A stretch of 64,000 nucleotides of DNA from Johnsonella ignava ATCC 51276 (GTDB lineage: Bacteria; Bacillota; Clostridia; Lachnospirales; Lachnospiraceae). This document shows positions 18,592 through 27,352 of the stretch, piece after piece (positions within the stretch are counted from its first letter, which is position 1; every line of letters starts with the position of its first letter). The notes beneath the pieces are model-generated. The model had not been told where the DNA came from. It ran no database searches and was given only the letters and a program-made list of their open reading frames with translations. Made by a program: the position numbers and the translations under genes. The stretch covers positions 496,347 to 560,346 of the forward strand of contig NZ_JH378829.1 of the NCBI RefSeq assembly GCF_000235445.1, read 5' to 3'.

Positions 18592-19188
18592 TTATTTTTT
18601 ATATATAACTGTAAATGTTCCCGATCCTGGTGCTGTAAATGAAAGATTTTTATTTTCCACATCAACTGAACTTGTATCAAGTATTGCCCAACGTCCGGTT
18701 GCATTTGCATAATAAAGTATCTTTATACTGCCAAGATTTCCTGCAAGATTCGGAATATTAAGTCTCAGCCTTGTATCTGTATCCGAGATGTTGCCTTTCG
18801 TATCTCTAACTGCTATGGCATCCGTCTTTGTAAGTGCATTAAAGCCCTCAAGACCGGCAATACCCACCGCATCCTTAAGTGTAATTCCATCATTCAGTTT
18901 TTTTATTACAGCAGTTACTTCTGCCGGAAGCCCTGCCGTAGCGGCATCTCCCGTTATAAAGCTGACCTGTTTTCTATCACCTGTATAAATTATAGTAATA
19001 GCACTGCTTGGAGATACTGCACCTGATGTGCTGTTTTTTCTGCTGTTTGCTCCTCTTGCCGATGCCTCTCTCTGCCTTATACCTCTTCCGCCGGCTCCTC
19101 CGCCTATGCTTCTTGCTGCCATAACATTTACAGACAATGCCAAAGCCAGTGCTGCCGTCATTAAAATTCCCGCTGTTTTCCTATACAT
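18592..19188 (-). CDS. Secreted protein of unknown function within the capsule locus
   Basis: 198 residues with a clear signal peptide (MYRKTAGILMTAALALALSV, cleavage likely near VMAA-RS). The mature N-terminus is a Gly/Arg/Ser-rich low-complexity stretch (about residues 26-60) and the rest a compact beta-rich domain ending ...GSGTFTVIYKK. There is no LPxTG motif, lipobox or membrane anchor, so it is probably released or held by charge in the wall. The ribosome binding site AAAGGAGGAGAAG is excellent, implying high expression. It sits between the LCP gene and the priming transferase, an unusual place for a secreted protein. I do not recognise the family. A structural or wall-binding role at the capsule is only a guess. 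Confidence 0.8.
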   Translation of the reverse strand: MYRKTAGILMTAALALALSVNVMAARSIGGGAGGRGIRQREASARGANSRKNSTSGAVSPSSAITIIYTGDRKQVSFITGDAATAGLPAEVTAVIKKLNDGITLKDAVGIAGLEGFNALTKTDAIAVRDTKGNISDTDTRLRLNIPNLAGNLGSIKILYYANATGRWAILDTSSVDVENKNLSFTAPGSGTFTVIYKK

Positions 19189-19274
19189 GTTCTTCTCCTC
19201 CTTTAAAATAAGCTTGTCATATATAAGCTAAGAAAATTATGGTTTAAGTAAAGTCCAATCCATAATCATAAGGC

Positions 19275-20306
19275 TTATTGTACTTCTCTATAAAATAAAT
19301 CAAGCACCATCTTTTTAACACCGTTCTTATCGGGATAGTACTCATCATAAAGCTCTGTCGTAACAGATTTTCCGGGTATAACAAGTATATCCTCTTCTGT
19401 TAAATCGCTGCTTTGTGCTCCATCCGCCCCGAGCTTTAAAAGCTCAGCCTTCTCCATATCGGTAACCATATATGGATTTATATCATCAATAAGCTTTTCA
19501 ATAAGGCTGTCTTTTTTTGACCCTTGCTTCTTTAATGCATTGTGAAAGCCCTTTATATATTCCTTCTGGTTATCCATACGCTTTATTGCGGTAAAATCTT
19601 CATTAATATCTCTATATCTTACAAAAAATTCAGCCTGCTCTCCGTCAAGCTTTACAAAGGAACCTTTTTTAAGCTCCGGATAGACTTCCTCCATGCTGTC
19701 ATCATTTATAGTTACACTAACGCCGCCTACATCATCATTTAATATGGAAATGGCATTTACATTTAAGGCTACATAAAAGTCTATATCAAGCCCTGATAAA
19801 AGCTCGCTAAGTGCACTCCTTGTATACTCACAGCTTAACTGTTTGCCGTCGCCGTAAGCATATGCCATAGTTATATGCTGTTTTGATTTTCCCAGTTCAT
19901 TGCCATTTATGTCTGTAAGCATGATATCCGTCATAGTATCACGTGGAATCATAAGTATCTTCACTTCATTTCTGGCGGTATCCCAAGCAATAAGTGCTAT
20001 GGAGTCCGCATGCCCGCCTGAACCTGCCTGACGCTTTTCATACATGCTCCTGTCGGTGTCAACTCCAAGACACATTACAGCTTTTATATATTTCTCCCTT
20101 TTATATATCTTTCCGTCATCTCCCTGTACGGTATCTTCAGCATCCGGTAAAGTACTTTCAGGAGTGTCTTTAGATATTTCATTTTCTCCTATTTCATTAT
20201 TGTTTGAAGAAATTAATATTCTTATTAGGCTGACTGCAATTACTATAACCATTATAACCGCAATCAGTACTGCAATTACCTTTCCGCCTTGTCTCTCTGT
20301 ATCCAT
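19275..20306 (-). CDS. LytR-CpsA-Psr (LCP) family glycopolymer transferase
   Basis: 343 residues with one N-terminal membrane helix (about 10-30), an acidic linker, and the LCP domain: VMCLGVDTDRS, ADSIALIAWD, and MIPRDTM, whose arginine binds the pyrophosphate of the lipid carrier. LCP enzymes attach capsule or teichoic acid from undecaprenyl diphosphate to peptidoglycan outside the membrane. Its start overlaps the 3' end of the tyrosine-kinase gene by 31 bp, matching the standard capsule-operon layout. There is no C-terminal extra domain, so the protein is a minimal LCP. Confidence 0.9.
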   Translation of the reverse strand: MDTERQGGKVIAVLIAVIMVIVIAVSLIRILISSNNNEIGENEISKDTPESTLPDAEDTVQGDDGKIYKREKYIKAVMCLGVDTDRSMYEKRQAGSGGHADSIALIAWDTARNEVKILMIPRDTMTDIMLTDINGNELGKSKQHITMAYAYGDGKQLSCEYTRSALSELLSGLDIDFYVALNVNAISILNDDVGGVSVTINDDSMEEVYPELKKGSFVKLDGEQAEFFVRYRDINEDFTAIKRMDNQKEYIKGFHNALKKQGSKKDSLIEKLIDDINPYMVTDMEKAELLKLGADGAQSSDLTEEDILVIPGKSVTTELYDEYYPDKNGVKKMVLDLFYREVQ

Positions 20307-21037
20307 TTGGACCTGCCTGCTTGTTCTGTATCTTTTGAATACTTATACTTATTTCTGCCGCCATAGTATTTCGCATAATATCCCCTCTCCTGGACAGCAG
20401 TCTTATTCAGTACGGCTCCAAGTATACGACAGCCGCTCTTTTCAAGCTGAAGCTTAACCTTCTGTGCCGTCTTGTAACTTATTTTACCGCTTTCAATAAC
20501 TATAACCGCACCATCACATGACTTTGCAATCACCGCACTGTCTATGACATTTGCCATAGGCGGAGTATCTATAATTATATAGTCATATTCTTTTGAAGCC
20601 CTGTCTATAAGCTGTATGAAAAGTTCTTCCTCAAGAAGCTCCGCCGGATTGGGGGCAAATCGTCCTGAAAAAATTATATCCATATCTTCTATATTGGTTG
20701 AATATATTACTTCCTCAAGCTTTATCTGTCCGCTAAGATATTGACTAAGTCCGTATACATCTATGTCAACCTGGTATCTTGTAAGCATAACCGATTTCCT
20801 TATATCAGCATCTATAAACAGTGTTTTTCTTCCTATCTGCGAAAAAGATCTTGCAAGTGCAAAACTTGTCATAGTCTTTCCTTCTCCGGGAATTGAACTT
20901 GTTATCATAATGACATGTATATTATTTCCACAGAACTGTATATTTGTCCTTAAAGCTTTTATAGCCTCATTATAAAAATAATCTTCTTTATTTGGCGGTC
21001 TTAGTTTTACAGTTCCGTTTTGTCCCCTTATATCCAC
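20276..21037 (-). CDS. cpsD: Capsular tyrosine-protein kinase CpsD/CapB
   Basis: 253 residues with Walker A SSIPGEGKTMTSFALA, Walker A' LFIDADIRKS and Walker B YDYIIIDTPP, the signature of bacterial BY-kinases, plus a C-terminal tyrosine cluster (GYYAKYYGGRNKYKY) for autophosphorylation. It works with the separate membrane activator CpsC to control polymer length and export, and is reversed by CpsB. The start is GTG, nested with the cpsC stop as TAGTG, so the two are tightly coupled; AGGAG lies 10 bp upstream of the GTG. Confidence 0.93.
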   Translation of the reverse strand: MDIRGQNGTVKLRPPNKEDYFYNEAIKALRTNIQFCGNNIHVIMITSSIPGEGKTMTSFALARSFSQIGRKTLFIDADIRKSVMLTRYQVDIDVYGLSQYLSGQIKLEEVIYSTNIEDMDIIFSGRFAPNPAELLEEELFIQLIDRASKEYDYIIIDTPPMANVIDSAVIAKSCDGAVIVIESGKISYKTAQKVKLQLEKSGCRILGAVLNKTAVQERGYYAKYYGGRNKYKYSKDTEQAGRSKWIQRDKAER

Positions 21038-21813
21038 TATGTTTTTCTCCTGTTTAATTTTTCATCCTCATCTGTATCAGGAAGAACAGCAAGCACTGTA
21101 ATATCAAGATACCTCGCAATATCATCTTCCGTTTTTATAGATTCATCAAATATAACCTGGAGCACTGTAACCCCTACAACAATCACAACTGCCAGAACGG
21201 CACCTATAACCGCATTTAAAACAGTATGCGGACTCGTCTTATGTATAGGTACCTCACCATCTTCTATAAGTTTTGGAGGCACCATCTCCATCAAATCTCC
21301 TATGTAATCCGAGGCGGTATTTGCCACCTCATCAACTATCTTCTTTGCCATCGCAGGATCTTCATCAACTATAGACAGGGACAATATCCTTGTATCGTTA
21401 GGATTATCAACTGTAAGTTTCTTCTTAAGTTCTTTATAATCTATTTTTAAATCAAGCGTATTTATAACCTTTTGAAGTACCGGACGACTTGATATTATTA
21501 TTTTATAATCCTTTGTAAGCTGACTTCCTATCTGCAGATCTGCAAGAGATGTAAGCGTGGTTTCTTTTGAAAATACATAGAGCATAGCAGTTGATGTATA
21601 CTGTGGCGACAGTATAAAATAACTGTATGCTCCGAAAATGCCAAAACCTAATATGGTTGAAAAGAGTAATAAAAAAAACCTCTTTTTTAAAGCATATAAT
21701 ACTTCAAAAATATCAAGCTGTATCTCTTCCTCATTTATATTGTTAACCATTTCAAGCGGTATATAAAAACTGCTGCCGGTAGATACAGCAGTTTCTCCTT
21801 TCCTAAAATTCAC
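21037..21813 (-). CDS. cpsC: Capsular chain-length regulator CpsC (Wzz domain, kinase activator)
   Basis: 258 residues with a Wzz domain: first membrane helix at about 50-70 (LLLFSTILGFGIFGAYSYF), an extracellular region, and a second helix near 205-225. The cytoplasmic C-terminus would activate CpsD. The frame opens with GTG at 21813 but that start has only a weak ribosome binding site. A very strong AGGAAAGGAG lies just inside the frame (about 21795-21804) without an in-frame ATG/GTG/TTG at normal spacing; the next in-frame ATG is at 21750. The true start is therefore uncertain. The neighbours confirm the role. Confidence 0.88.
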   Translation of the reverse strand: MNFRKGETAVSTGSSFYIPLEMVNNINEEEIQLDIFEVLYALKKRFFLLLFSTILGFGIFGAYSYFILSPQYTSTAMLYVFSKETTLTSLADLQIGSQLTKDYKIIISSRPVLQKVINTLDLKIDYKELKKKLTVDNPNDTRILSLSIVDEDPAMAKKIVDEVANTASDYIGDLMEMVPPKLIEDGEVPIHKTSPHTVLNAVIGAVLAVVIVVGVTVLQVIFDESIKTEDDIARYLDITVLAVLPDTDEDEKLNRRKT

Positions 21814-21856
21814 CTATATTCATTACTTTATTGTAATTATAAATATATAAGGTGTT

Positions 21857-22594
21857 TTAATCCTCAGCCTGTTTGATAAATTCTTCGGCATTATCGTGTA
21901 CAATCTTTCTTATATATTCCTTTTTTAAATGTCTGTCAATCCATCTGCATGATTTCGTTATATCAGGAGTCCTGAATTTTACTCCATGCATATCAGTTCC
22001 CAGATAATCAATATTCTCTGCCAAAAGCTGTGCTCTGCACCATGCAGAACGTGCATTTAATAAACCCGAGCATACACTTTCGTAATTAACCTGAACCTTG
22101 CAGCCCGCCATCTTAAGCTCCTCAATTCTCCCCCTTTTATACAAACAGGCATACCTTTCCGCATGTGCAATTATAGGTATATACCTGCTGTTTATAAACT
22201 CTCTGACTGCTGCATATATAGCTGCATATGCTATATTTATATCAAACTCAACAAGCACATATCGGCTTTTTGCCATAGTTGCGAGCTTTCCTTCCTTTAA
22301 AAGCCCGACAGAACCGATATTGTAAAATATCTCCTGACCTAAATATAATTTTAATTTCAGAGAACGATTATAAATCATATTCTGTAAAATTGCAAGTTTG
22401 TTTTCAAGTTCATGCACTGTATACTTTATTTTACTGTGAGGTGTAGCAATTATATGCCTTATTCCGTTATTGTAAGCCATATATGCCATATACAGTGCTT
22501 CCTGCATATTTTCTGCACCGTCATCGACACCCGGCAGGATATGTGCATGTATATCTATAAAACCTGTATCATTTATAATATCATTAACAGCCAT
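21857..22594 (-). CDS. cpsB: Capsular tyrosine-protein phosphatase CpsB (PHP family)
   Basis: 245 residues. The metal-binding motifs of the PHP-type phosphatases are present: FIDIHAHILPGVDDGA, HIIATPHSK, HAERYA and LGTDMHG. It dephosphorylates the CpsD tyrosine cluster using manganese or similar metals. It is the first gene of the capsule operon, with a TATAAT box about 20 bp upstream of the start and AAGG nine bases before ATG. Order cpsB-cpsC-cpsD-LCP is the standard Firmicute arrangement. Confidence 0.92.
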   Translation of the reverse strand: MAVNDIINDTGFIDIHAHILPGVDDGAENMQEALYMAYMAYNNGIRHIIATPHSKIKYTVHELENKLAILQNMIYNRSLKLKLYLGQEIFYNIGSVGLLKEGKLATMAKSRYVLVEFDINIAYAAIYAAVREFINSRYIPIIAHAERYACLYKRGRIEELKMAGCKVQVNYESVCSGLLNARSAWCRAQLLAENIDYLGTDMHGVKFRTPDITKSCRWIDRHLKKEYIRKIVHDNAEEFIKQAED

Positions 22595-22613
22595 ATCAGG
22601 CAGCCTTCCTAGT

Positions 22614-22640
22614 ATTATACGATTTTATATTTTTATACAT
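22614..22640 (-). promoter_or_regulatory. Putative promoter of the capsule operon
   Basis: A perfect -10 TATAAT (22614-22619, minus strand) lies in the 56-bp gap between malQ and cpsB, about 20 bp before the cpsB start. The -35 side is a poor match, so activity may need an activator or come from read-through of malQ; no terminator is visible in the gap. Confidence 0.45.
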
Positions 22641-22650
22641 TAAATATTTT

Positions 22651-24336
22651 CTAAATTCTATTATATAATGTAAGCATTTCCTTAACTTTTTTTGCAAGAC
22701 GGCTATTAAAATCGCCTTTATTAGCTCTCCACTTCCAGTTTTTACCGACAGTTGACGGTGTGTTCATCCTTGCTTCACTTCCAAGATCTAAAAGATCCTG
22801 TGCCTGTATTATACATGTTGATGCCACAGTTGCAAGTAGTGCCGCTATAACATCCCAGTTAAATGCAGAGTCGTCCTTTATTCTCAGATAAGCCTTTGCA
22901 AAGTTTACATCGGCTTCTGAGGCTGATGATAACCATCCAAGCAAAGTATCATTGTCATGTGTTCCTGTATATGCAACACAGTTTCTTATAAAATTATGAG
23001 GCAGATAGTCTTTCGCCGCAGGATCACGGCTGTCAAATGCAATCTCAATTACTTTCATGCCCGGAAATCCGCTGTTTTTTAAAAGGTTTTTTACACCCTC
23101 TGTTAAAAATCCGAGGTCTTCAGCAATAATTCTTTTTCTTCCCGAATGTTTAAATAAAGCATTAAAAATTTTCATGCCCGGTCCCTGTTTCCACCTGCCT
23201 TTTAGAGCATCTCCTGTTTTATAAGGAATTGCATAATAAGACTCAAATCCCCTGAAATGGTCTATCCTTAAAACATCATATATTTTGCACATATACTCTA
23301 TGCGTCTTATCCACCATTTAAAGTCGTCCCTTTCCATGCGTTCCCAATCATAAAGCGGATTGCCCCAGAGCTGTCCTTCCTTTGAAAAATTGTCCGGAGG
23401 ACAGCCTGAAACTTCCTTGGGCATCCTGTTTTCATCAAGCTGAAAAAGCTCGGGATTTTTCCATACATCAACACTGTCAATTGATACATATATAGGGAGA
23501 TCTCCTATTATGCCTATATTCCTGCTTTCAGCATATTCTTTAAGTGCGAACCACTGGAAAAAAAACAAGTACTGTGTTATTTTCCAAAACTCTATATTTT
23601 TTACATTTGACATCTCAAAAGCACTTACCCTCGGAGATTCATAGCGACTGCATCCGTCTTTCCAGCTGTACCAGCTTTCACCCCCGTTATATTCCTTAAG
23701 TGCCATAAAAAGTGAATATGAATCAAGCCATATAGCATTTTCAGCACAAAATCTCTTATAATCCTGTGTTATATCCGTATGTCTGAACCTTAAAATCGTT
23801 CCTTGCGGACCTGATGAACCGGCTGTATTTACACCTGATTTCTCACTGCTTAAATACCCCTCTTTCCGCTCAGAACGATTCTCTATAAATTCAGAATGAT
23901 TTTCTATAAATTTTTCAAAAAAAGTATCGGCAGCTTTCTTTAATACAGCATACCTTTTTTTATATAAATCTCCGTAATCCACATAGCTATATGATGGTTC
24001 GGCAATGCTGACATTACCACAGTCTGCATTTATATCATCTGTATTAATACCTGCCTGTTCAAAATCTTTTTTACAGATAAGCCCCATGCCGTAAAGCAGG
24101 TCAAGATCTATAAAATAAGGGTTGCCTGCATATATACAATAGCTTTGATAAGGAGAATCTCCATAGCTTGTAGGGCATATAGGAAGAAGCTGCCAATACG
24201 ACATACCTGAATCATGTAAAAAATCTACAAATTTATAGGCTTCTTTTCCCATAGTACCTATGCCGTAAGGCGATGGAAGCGATGAGATATGCATCAATAC
24301 TCCGCAACTTCTTTTATATTCAAAATTTGTTTCCAT
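22651..24336 (-). CDS. malQ: 4-alpha-glucanotransferase (amylomaltase)
   Basis: About 561 residues of GH77: SSLPSPYGIGTMG at the N-terminus, RIDHFRGFESYYAIP with the nucleophile aspartate, IIAEDLGFLTEGVKNLL with the general acid, and YTGTHDNDTLLGW. It disproportionates maltodextrins in the cytoplasm. The protein is longer than the typical 500 residues because of an insertion at about 150-190, rich in Glu, Ser and Arg. A TTG start 16 codons upstream is possible (24384), but ATG 24336 has AAGG at good spacing and matches the usual start. It follows the LacI regulator and sugar ABC transporter, which fit alpha-glucan uptake. Confidence 0.92.
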   Translation of the reverse strand: METNFEYKRSCGVLMHISSLPSPYGIGTMGKEAYKFVDFLHDSGMSYWQLLPICPTSYGDSPYQSYCIYAGNPYFIDLDLLYGMGLICKKDFEQAGINTDDINADCGNVSIAEPSYSYVDYGDLYKKRYAVLKKAADTFFEKFIENHSEFIENRSERKEGYLSSEKSGVNTAGSSGPQGTILRFRHTDITQDYKRFCAENAIWLDSYSLFMALKEYNGGESWYSWKDGCSRYESPRVSAFEMSNVKNIEFWKITQYLFFFQWFALKEYAESRNIGIIGDLPIYVSIDSVDVWKNPELFQLDENRMPKEVSGCPPDNFSKEGQLWGNPLYDWERMERDDFKWWIRRIEYMCKIYDVLRIDHFRGFESYYAIPYKTGDALKGRWKQGPGMKIFNALFKHSGRKRIIAEDLGFLTEGVKNLLKNSGFPGMKVIEIAFDSRDPAAKDYLPHNFIRNCVAYTGTHDNDTLLGWLSSASEADVNFAKAYLRIKDDSAFNWDVIAALLATVASTCIIQAQDLLDLGSEARMNTPSTVGKNWKWRANKGDFNSRLAKKVKEMLTLYNRI

Positions 24337-24411
24337 ATCCGTACCTTGACTTTTAAATCCGTTATTGTTAAATTTACTTTTCAATTTAATATTCGCCTCA
24401 GCAGCTGTAGG

Positions 24412-25434
24412 CTAATTTAATATCCGCCTGCCATCTATATGTGCACTGCTGCCCCTTTTTTGAAAACTAAAAGGAAGAAGCGTGTGAACGGCATCATCTC
24501 CATCTATACACTTCATAAGTGTGTCAAAACTGTATTTTGCTATATCGTACATAGGCTGCTTTACGGTCGTAAGCATAGGATACAGATATTTTCCTATCTC
24601 AACACCGTCAAACCCGACTACCGAAACATCTTCAGGAACGTTAAGCCCTGCCTCTCTTACCGCTCTCATAGCACCTATAGCCATCACATCCGACATCGCA
24701 AATACAGCACTAAGCTCAGAATATCTTTCAAGTAATTTTTTCATTGAACAATATCCGCCTTCCATTGAAAAACATGTGCTTTCATACTGAAGCTTAGGAT
24801 TAAAATCTATACCGCTTTCTTTAAATGCTTCTATAACTCCCAGATAACGCTCCTGTGAAGGACTGCTTGAGTCTGTACTGCCTCCTATAACAGCTATATT
24901 TCTGTGCCCCAATTTTATAAGATGTACAATTGCCTGCTTTGCAGCCTCTCTGTCATTTACACACACTCCTGAAAGATGTGAAAATCCCAGCTGCTTTGCA
25001 GAATTTGCAACCATCACACACGGAACCTTTATATAAGCGAAACTTTCTTTAAAATACTGTTCATTGCTGCCTAAAAACAAAATTCCTTTAGGCTGCCTCT
25101 CCTGTATAAGCTTTATGGCAAACTCAACCTCATTATCTTCTTCATTTATATAATGTATAAGACAATCATATTTCTCTTTATATATGAACTCCTGAAGCTT
25201 TTCAACTATAGAAGCGAACAGCATATTGTCAGTCCCTTTAACTATAATTGCAACTGCCATGTAATCCGCCTGTTTAAGATGCTTTGCATTGCTGTTTATA
25301 TAAAAACGGTATTTTTCAGCTGTTTCAAGCACTCTCCTTTTTGCCCTCTGAGACACTCCGGGGTGGTTGTTAAGTACCCTGGAAACTGTTCCGACCGAAT
25401 AGCCTGCTTCGGCTGCAATATCTTTTATATTCAT
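24412..25434 (-). CDS. LacI-family transcriptional regulator
   Basis: 340 residues: a helix-turn-helix MNIKDIAAEAGYSVGTVSRVLNNHP at the start and a periplasmic-binding-like sensor domain (HRNIAVIGGSTDS, FAMSDVMAIGAMRA, VSVVGFDGVEIG). It probably binds a maltodextrin-related sugar and controls the transporter and malQ around it. A matching operator, the palindrome at 28863-28882, overlaps the start region of the binding-protein promoter. AGGAG lies eight bases before ATG. It sits 18 bp downstream of the permease gene in the same direction, so it may repress its own operon. Confidence 0.9.
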   Translation of the reverse strand: MNIKDIAAEAGYSVGTVSRVLNNHPGVSQRAKRRVLETAEKYRFYINSNAKHLKQADYMAVAIIVKGTDNMLFASIVEKLQEFIYKEKYDCLIHYINEEDNEVEFAIKLIQERQPKGILFLGSNEQYFKESFAYIKVPCVMVANSAKQLGFSHLSGVCVNDREAAKQAIVHLIKLGHRNIAVIGGSTDSSSPSQERYLGVIEAFKESGIDFNPKLQYESTCFSMEGGYCSMKKLLERYSELSAVFAMSDVMAIGAMRAVREAGLNVPEDVSVVGFDGVEIGKYLYPMLTTVKQPMYDIAKYSFDTLMKCIDGDDAVHTLLPFSFQKRGSSAHIDGRRILN

Positions 25435-25452
25435 ATCTAAAACTCCTGTTTA

Positions 25453-26349
25453 TTAGCCTTTGACAGCTCCTGAAGCAACACCCTTTATAATATGCTTCTG
25501 ACATGCAAGGTATAAAATTATTACAGGTATAACCGCCATAGTAAGTGCCGACATTATAGCCCCCATATCAACTTTTCCGTAGCTTCCCTTCATGTACTGT
25601 ACAACTATTGAAACTGTTCTGTATTTATTTATATCAAGAACAAGATAAGGCAGCAGAAAGTCATTCCAGATCCACATAGTTTCAAGTATACCTACCGATA
25701 TATAAGTAGGCTTCATAATAGGCAGTACCACGAGAAAAAAAGTCTGAAGCGGAGTGCAGCCGTCTATCATGGCGGCTTCCTCTATCTCAACAGGTATTGA
25801 TTTTACAAAACCGCAGAACATAAATACTGCAAGTCCTGCACCAAAACCGAGGTAAACTATTATAAGCCCCCACGGGGTGTTCAGCTTCATACGGTCCGCT
25901 ATAAGTGCAAGTGTAAACATAACCATCTGAAATGGAACTACCATTGAAAATATACATAAAAAGTAAATTGTTTTTGTAACTTTATTTTTTACTCTCATTA
26001 AAAACCATGCACACATTGATGTACATAAAAGTATGACAAATACTGAACATACAGTTATAAATACTGTCCATCCGACTGATTTTAAAAATCCATATTTATT
26101 TACAGCCTCAATATAGTTTGCATTACCGGCAAATGATTTGCTGTCAGGGAAGCTGAATATATCAAGATTTATAAAGGCTTTCTTTTTAAATGAATTTACA
26201 AAAACAACTACTATAGGAGCTATATAAAATAAACTTACTATAGTGAAAAATACGGTTCCGATTATACCTAAAACTTTCTTTTTCGTATTTCCTGATGTTT
26301 TTACAGCCCTATTATTTGAATCCGTATTTATCTTTTTTACATTATCCAT
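25453..26349 (-). CDS. Sugar ABC transporter permease, MalG type
   Basis: 298 residues with six membrane helices and the EAA loop EEAAMIDGCTPLQTFFLVVLPIMKP that contacts the ATPase, matching the CUT1/MalG group. It forms the channel with the permease encoded just upstream; their stop and start share one base (TAATG). No ATPase gene is in this cluster, so a shared MsmK/MalK-type ATPase from elsewhere must power it, which is common in Firmicutes. The substrate is likely a malto-oligosaccharide, judged from malQ nearby. Confidence 0.9.
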   Translation of the reverse strand: MDNVKKINTDSNNRAVKTSGNTKKKVLGIIGTVFFTIVSLFYIAPIVVVFVNSFKKKAFINLDIFSFPDSKSFAGNANYIEAVNKYGFLKSVGWTVFITVCSVFVILLCTSMCAWFLMRVKNKVTKTIYFLCIFSMVVPFQMVMFTLALIADRMKLNTPWGLIIVYLGFGAGLAVFMFCGFVKSIPVEIEEAAMIDGCTPLQTFFLVVLPIMKPTYISVGILETMWIWNDFLLPYLVLDINKYRTVSIVVQYMKGSYGKVDMGAIMSALTMAVIPVIILYLACQKHIIKGVASGAVKG

Positions 26350-27191
26350 TATTGCTGTACCTCCCTCGAGCGTGTGATCCTAAGTTGCAGCAATCCTATT
26401 GCCACCACTATTGCAAAAAATACTACCGCTTTTGCCTGACCTACACCTTCCCAGCCCGTACGTCCATAAAATGTATCATAAATATTAAGTGCAAGCATCT
26501 CTGAAAGGTGAGAAGGCTCTCCTTTAGTAAGTGCAAGGTTCTGGTCAAACAGTTTAAAATTACCTGTAAGAGATAAAAATGTACATATAGTAATTGACGG
26601 CATCATCATTGGAATTGTAACAGAAAACAATCTCTGCCATGCATTTGCACCGTCTATCTGTGCAGCCTCTATTACATCCATGGGTATCGCCTGTAGACCT
26701 GCTATATAAATTATCATCATATAGCCTATCTGCTGCCATGCCACAAGTATTACAAGACCTGCAAATCCGAGCCATTCATTAAGAGCAAGTGCCATATTGT
26801 ATTTTGAAAGTATTGCACTGAATATAAGCTGCCATATATATCCTAAAACTATCCCGCCTATAAGATTAGGCATAAAAAAGACCGTCCTGAATATATTTGT
26901 TCCTTTAAGCTTTTGTGTAAGTGCAAGTGCTATGGCAAAAGCTATTACATTGACAATTACAAGCGATACTATGGTAAAAAGTGATGTATATACAAAAGCA
27001 TGCCTGAACATAGCATCTGCAAATGCTTTTATATAATTTGAAATCCCTACAAATTTGGCATCAGTTACAGTTGTAAATTCACAAAATGAAAGCCACAGCC
27101 CCATTATAAAAGGCGCTACAAATCCTATTATAAAAGCTGCAAATGTAGGTATTACAAATATCGGAAAATAACGTTTTATGGCTTTTTCCAC
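26349..27191 (-). CDS. Sugar ABC transporter permease, MalF type
   Basis: 280 residues, six predicted helices and the EAA motif VIEAAQIDGANAWQRLFSVTIPMM. It lacks the extra N-terminal helices of E. coli MalF, as usual for Gram-positive homologues. It forms a heterodimer with the MalG-type permease. A hairpin in the 161-bp gap upstream separates it from the binding-protein gene and would lower permease expression relative to the binding protein. Confidence 0.9.
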   Translation of the reverse strand: MEKAIKRYFPIFVIPTFAAFIIGFVAPFIMGLWLSFCEFTTVTDAKFVGISNYIKAFADAMFRHAFVYTSLFTIVSLVIVNVIAFAIALALTQKLKGTNIFRTVFFMPNLIGGIVLGYIWQLIFSAILSKYNMALALNEWLGFAGLVILVAWQQIGYMMIIYIAGLQAIPMDVIEAAQIDGANAWQRLFSVTIPMMMPSITICTFLSLTGNFKLFDQNLALTKGEPSHLSEMLALNIYDTFYGRTGWEGVGQAKAVVFFAIVVAIGLLQLRITRSREVQQ

Positions 27192-27231
27192 TTATACCCC
27201 TCCTTTCAATCGGGTTATTTTAAAGTATATA

Positions 27232-27284
27232 AAAGGCACATTAAATAGAGATTTATAATATTGTAATCTACTTTATGTGCCTTT
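27232..27284 (-). terminator. Hairpin between binding protein and permease genes (partial terminator or mRNA stabiliser)
   Basis: AAAGGCACAT and ATGTGCCTTT form a 10-bp perfect stem, with a further inner pairing of TAGATT/AATCTA. On the minus strand the stem is followed by a T-containing stretch (TTTTATATACTTTAA), not a perfect U-run. Such hairpins between a solute-binding protein and its permeases usually give a high ratio of binding protein mRNA. Confidence 0.55.
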
Positions 27285-27352
27285 CGTATCGTTATTTATA
27301 AAAACTGTTTAAGCCCGAACGGTTGGTATATAAAACCGAACCCGAACCTGTT

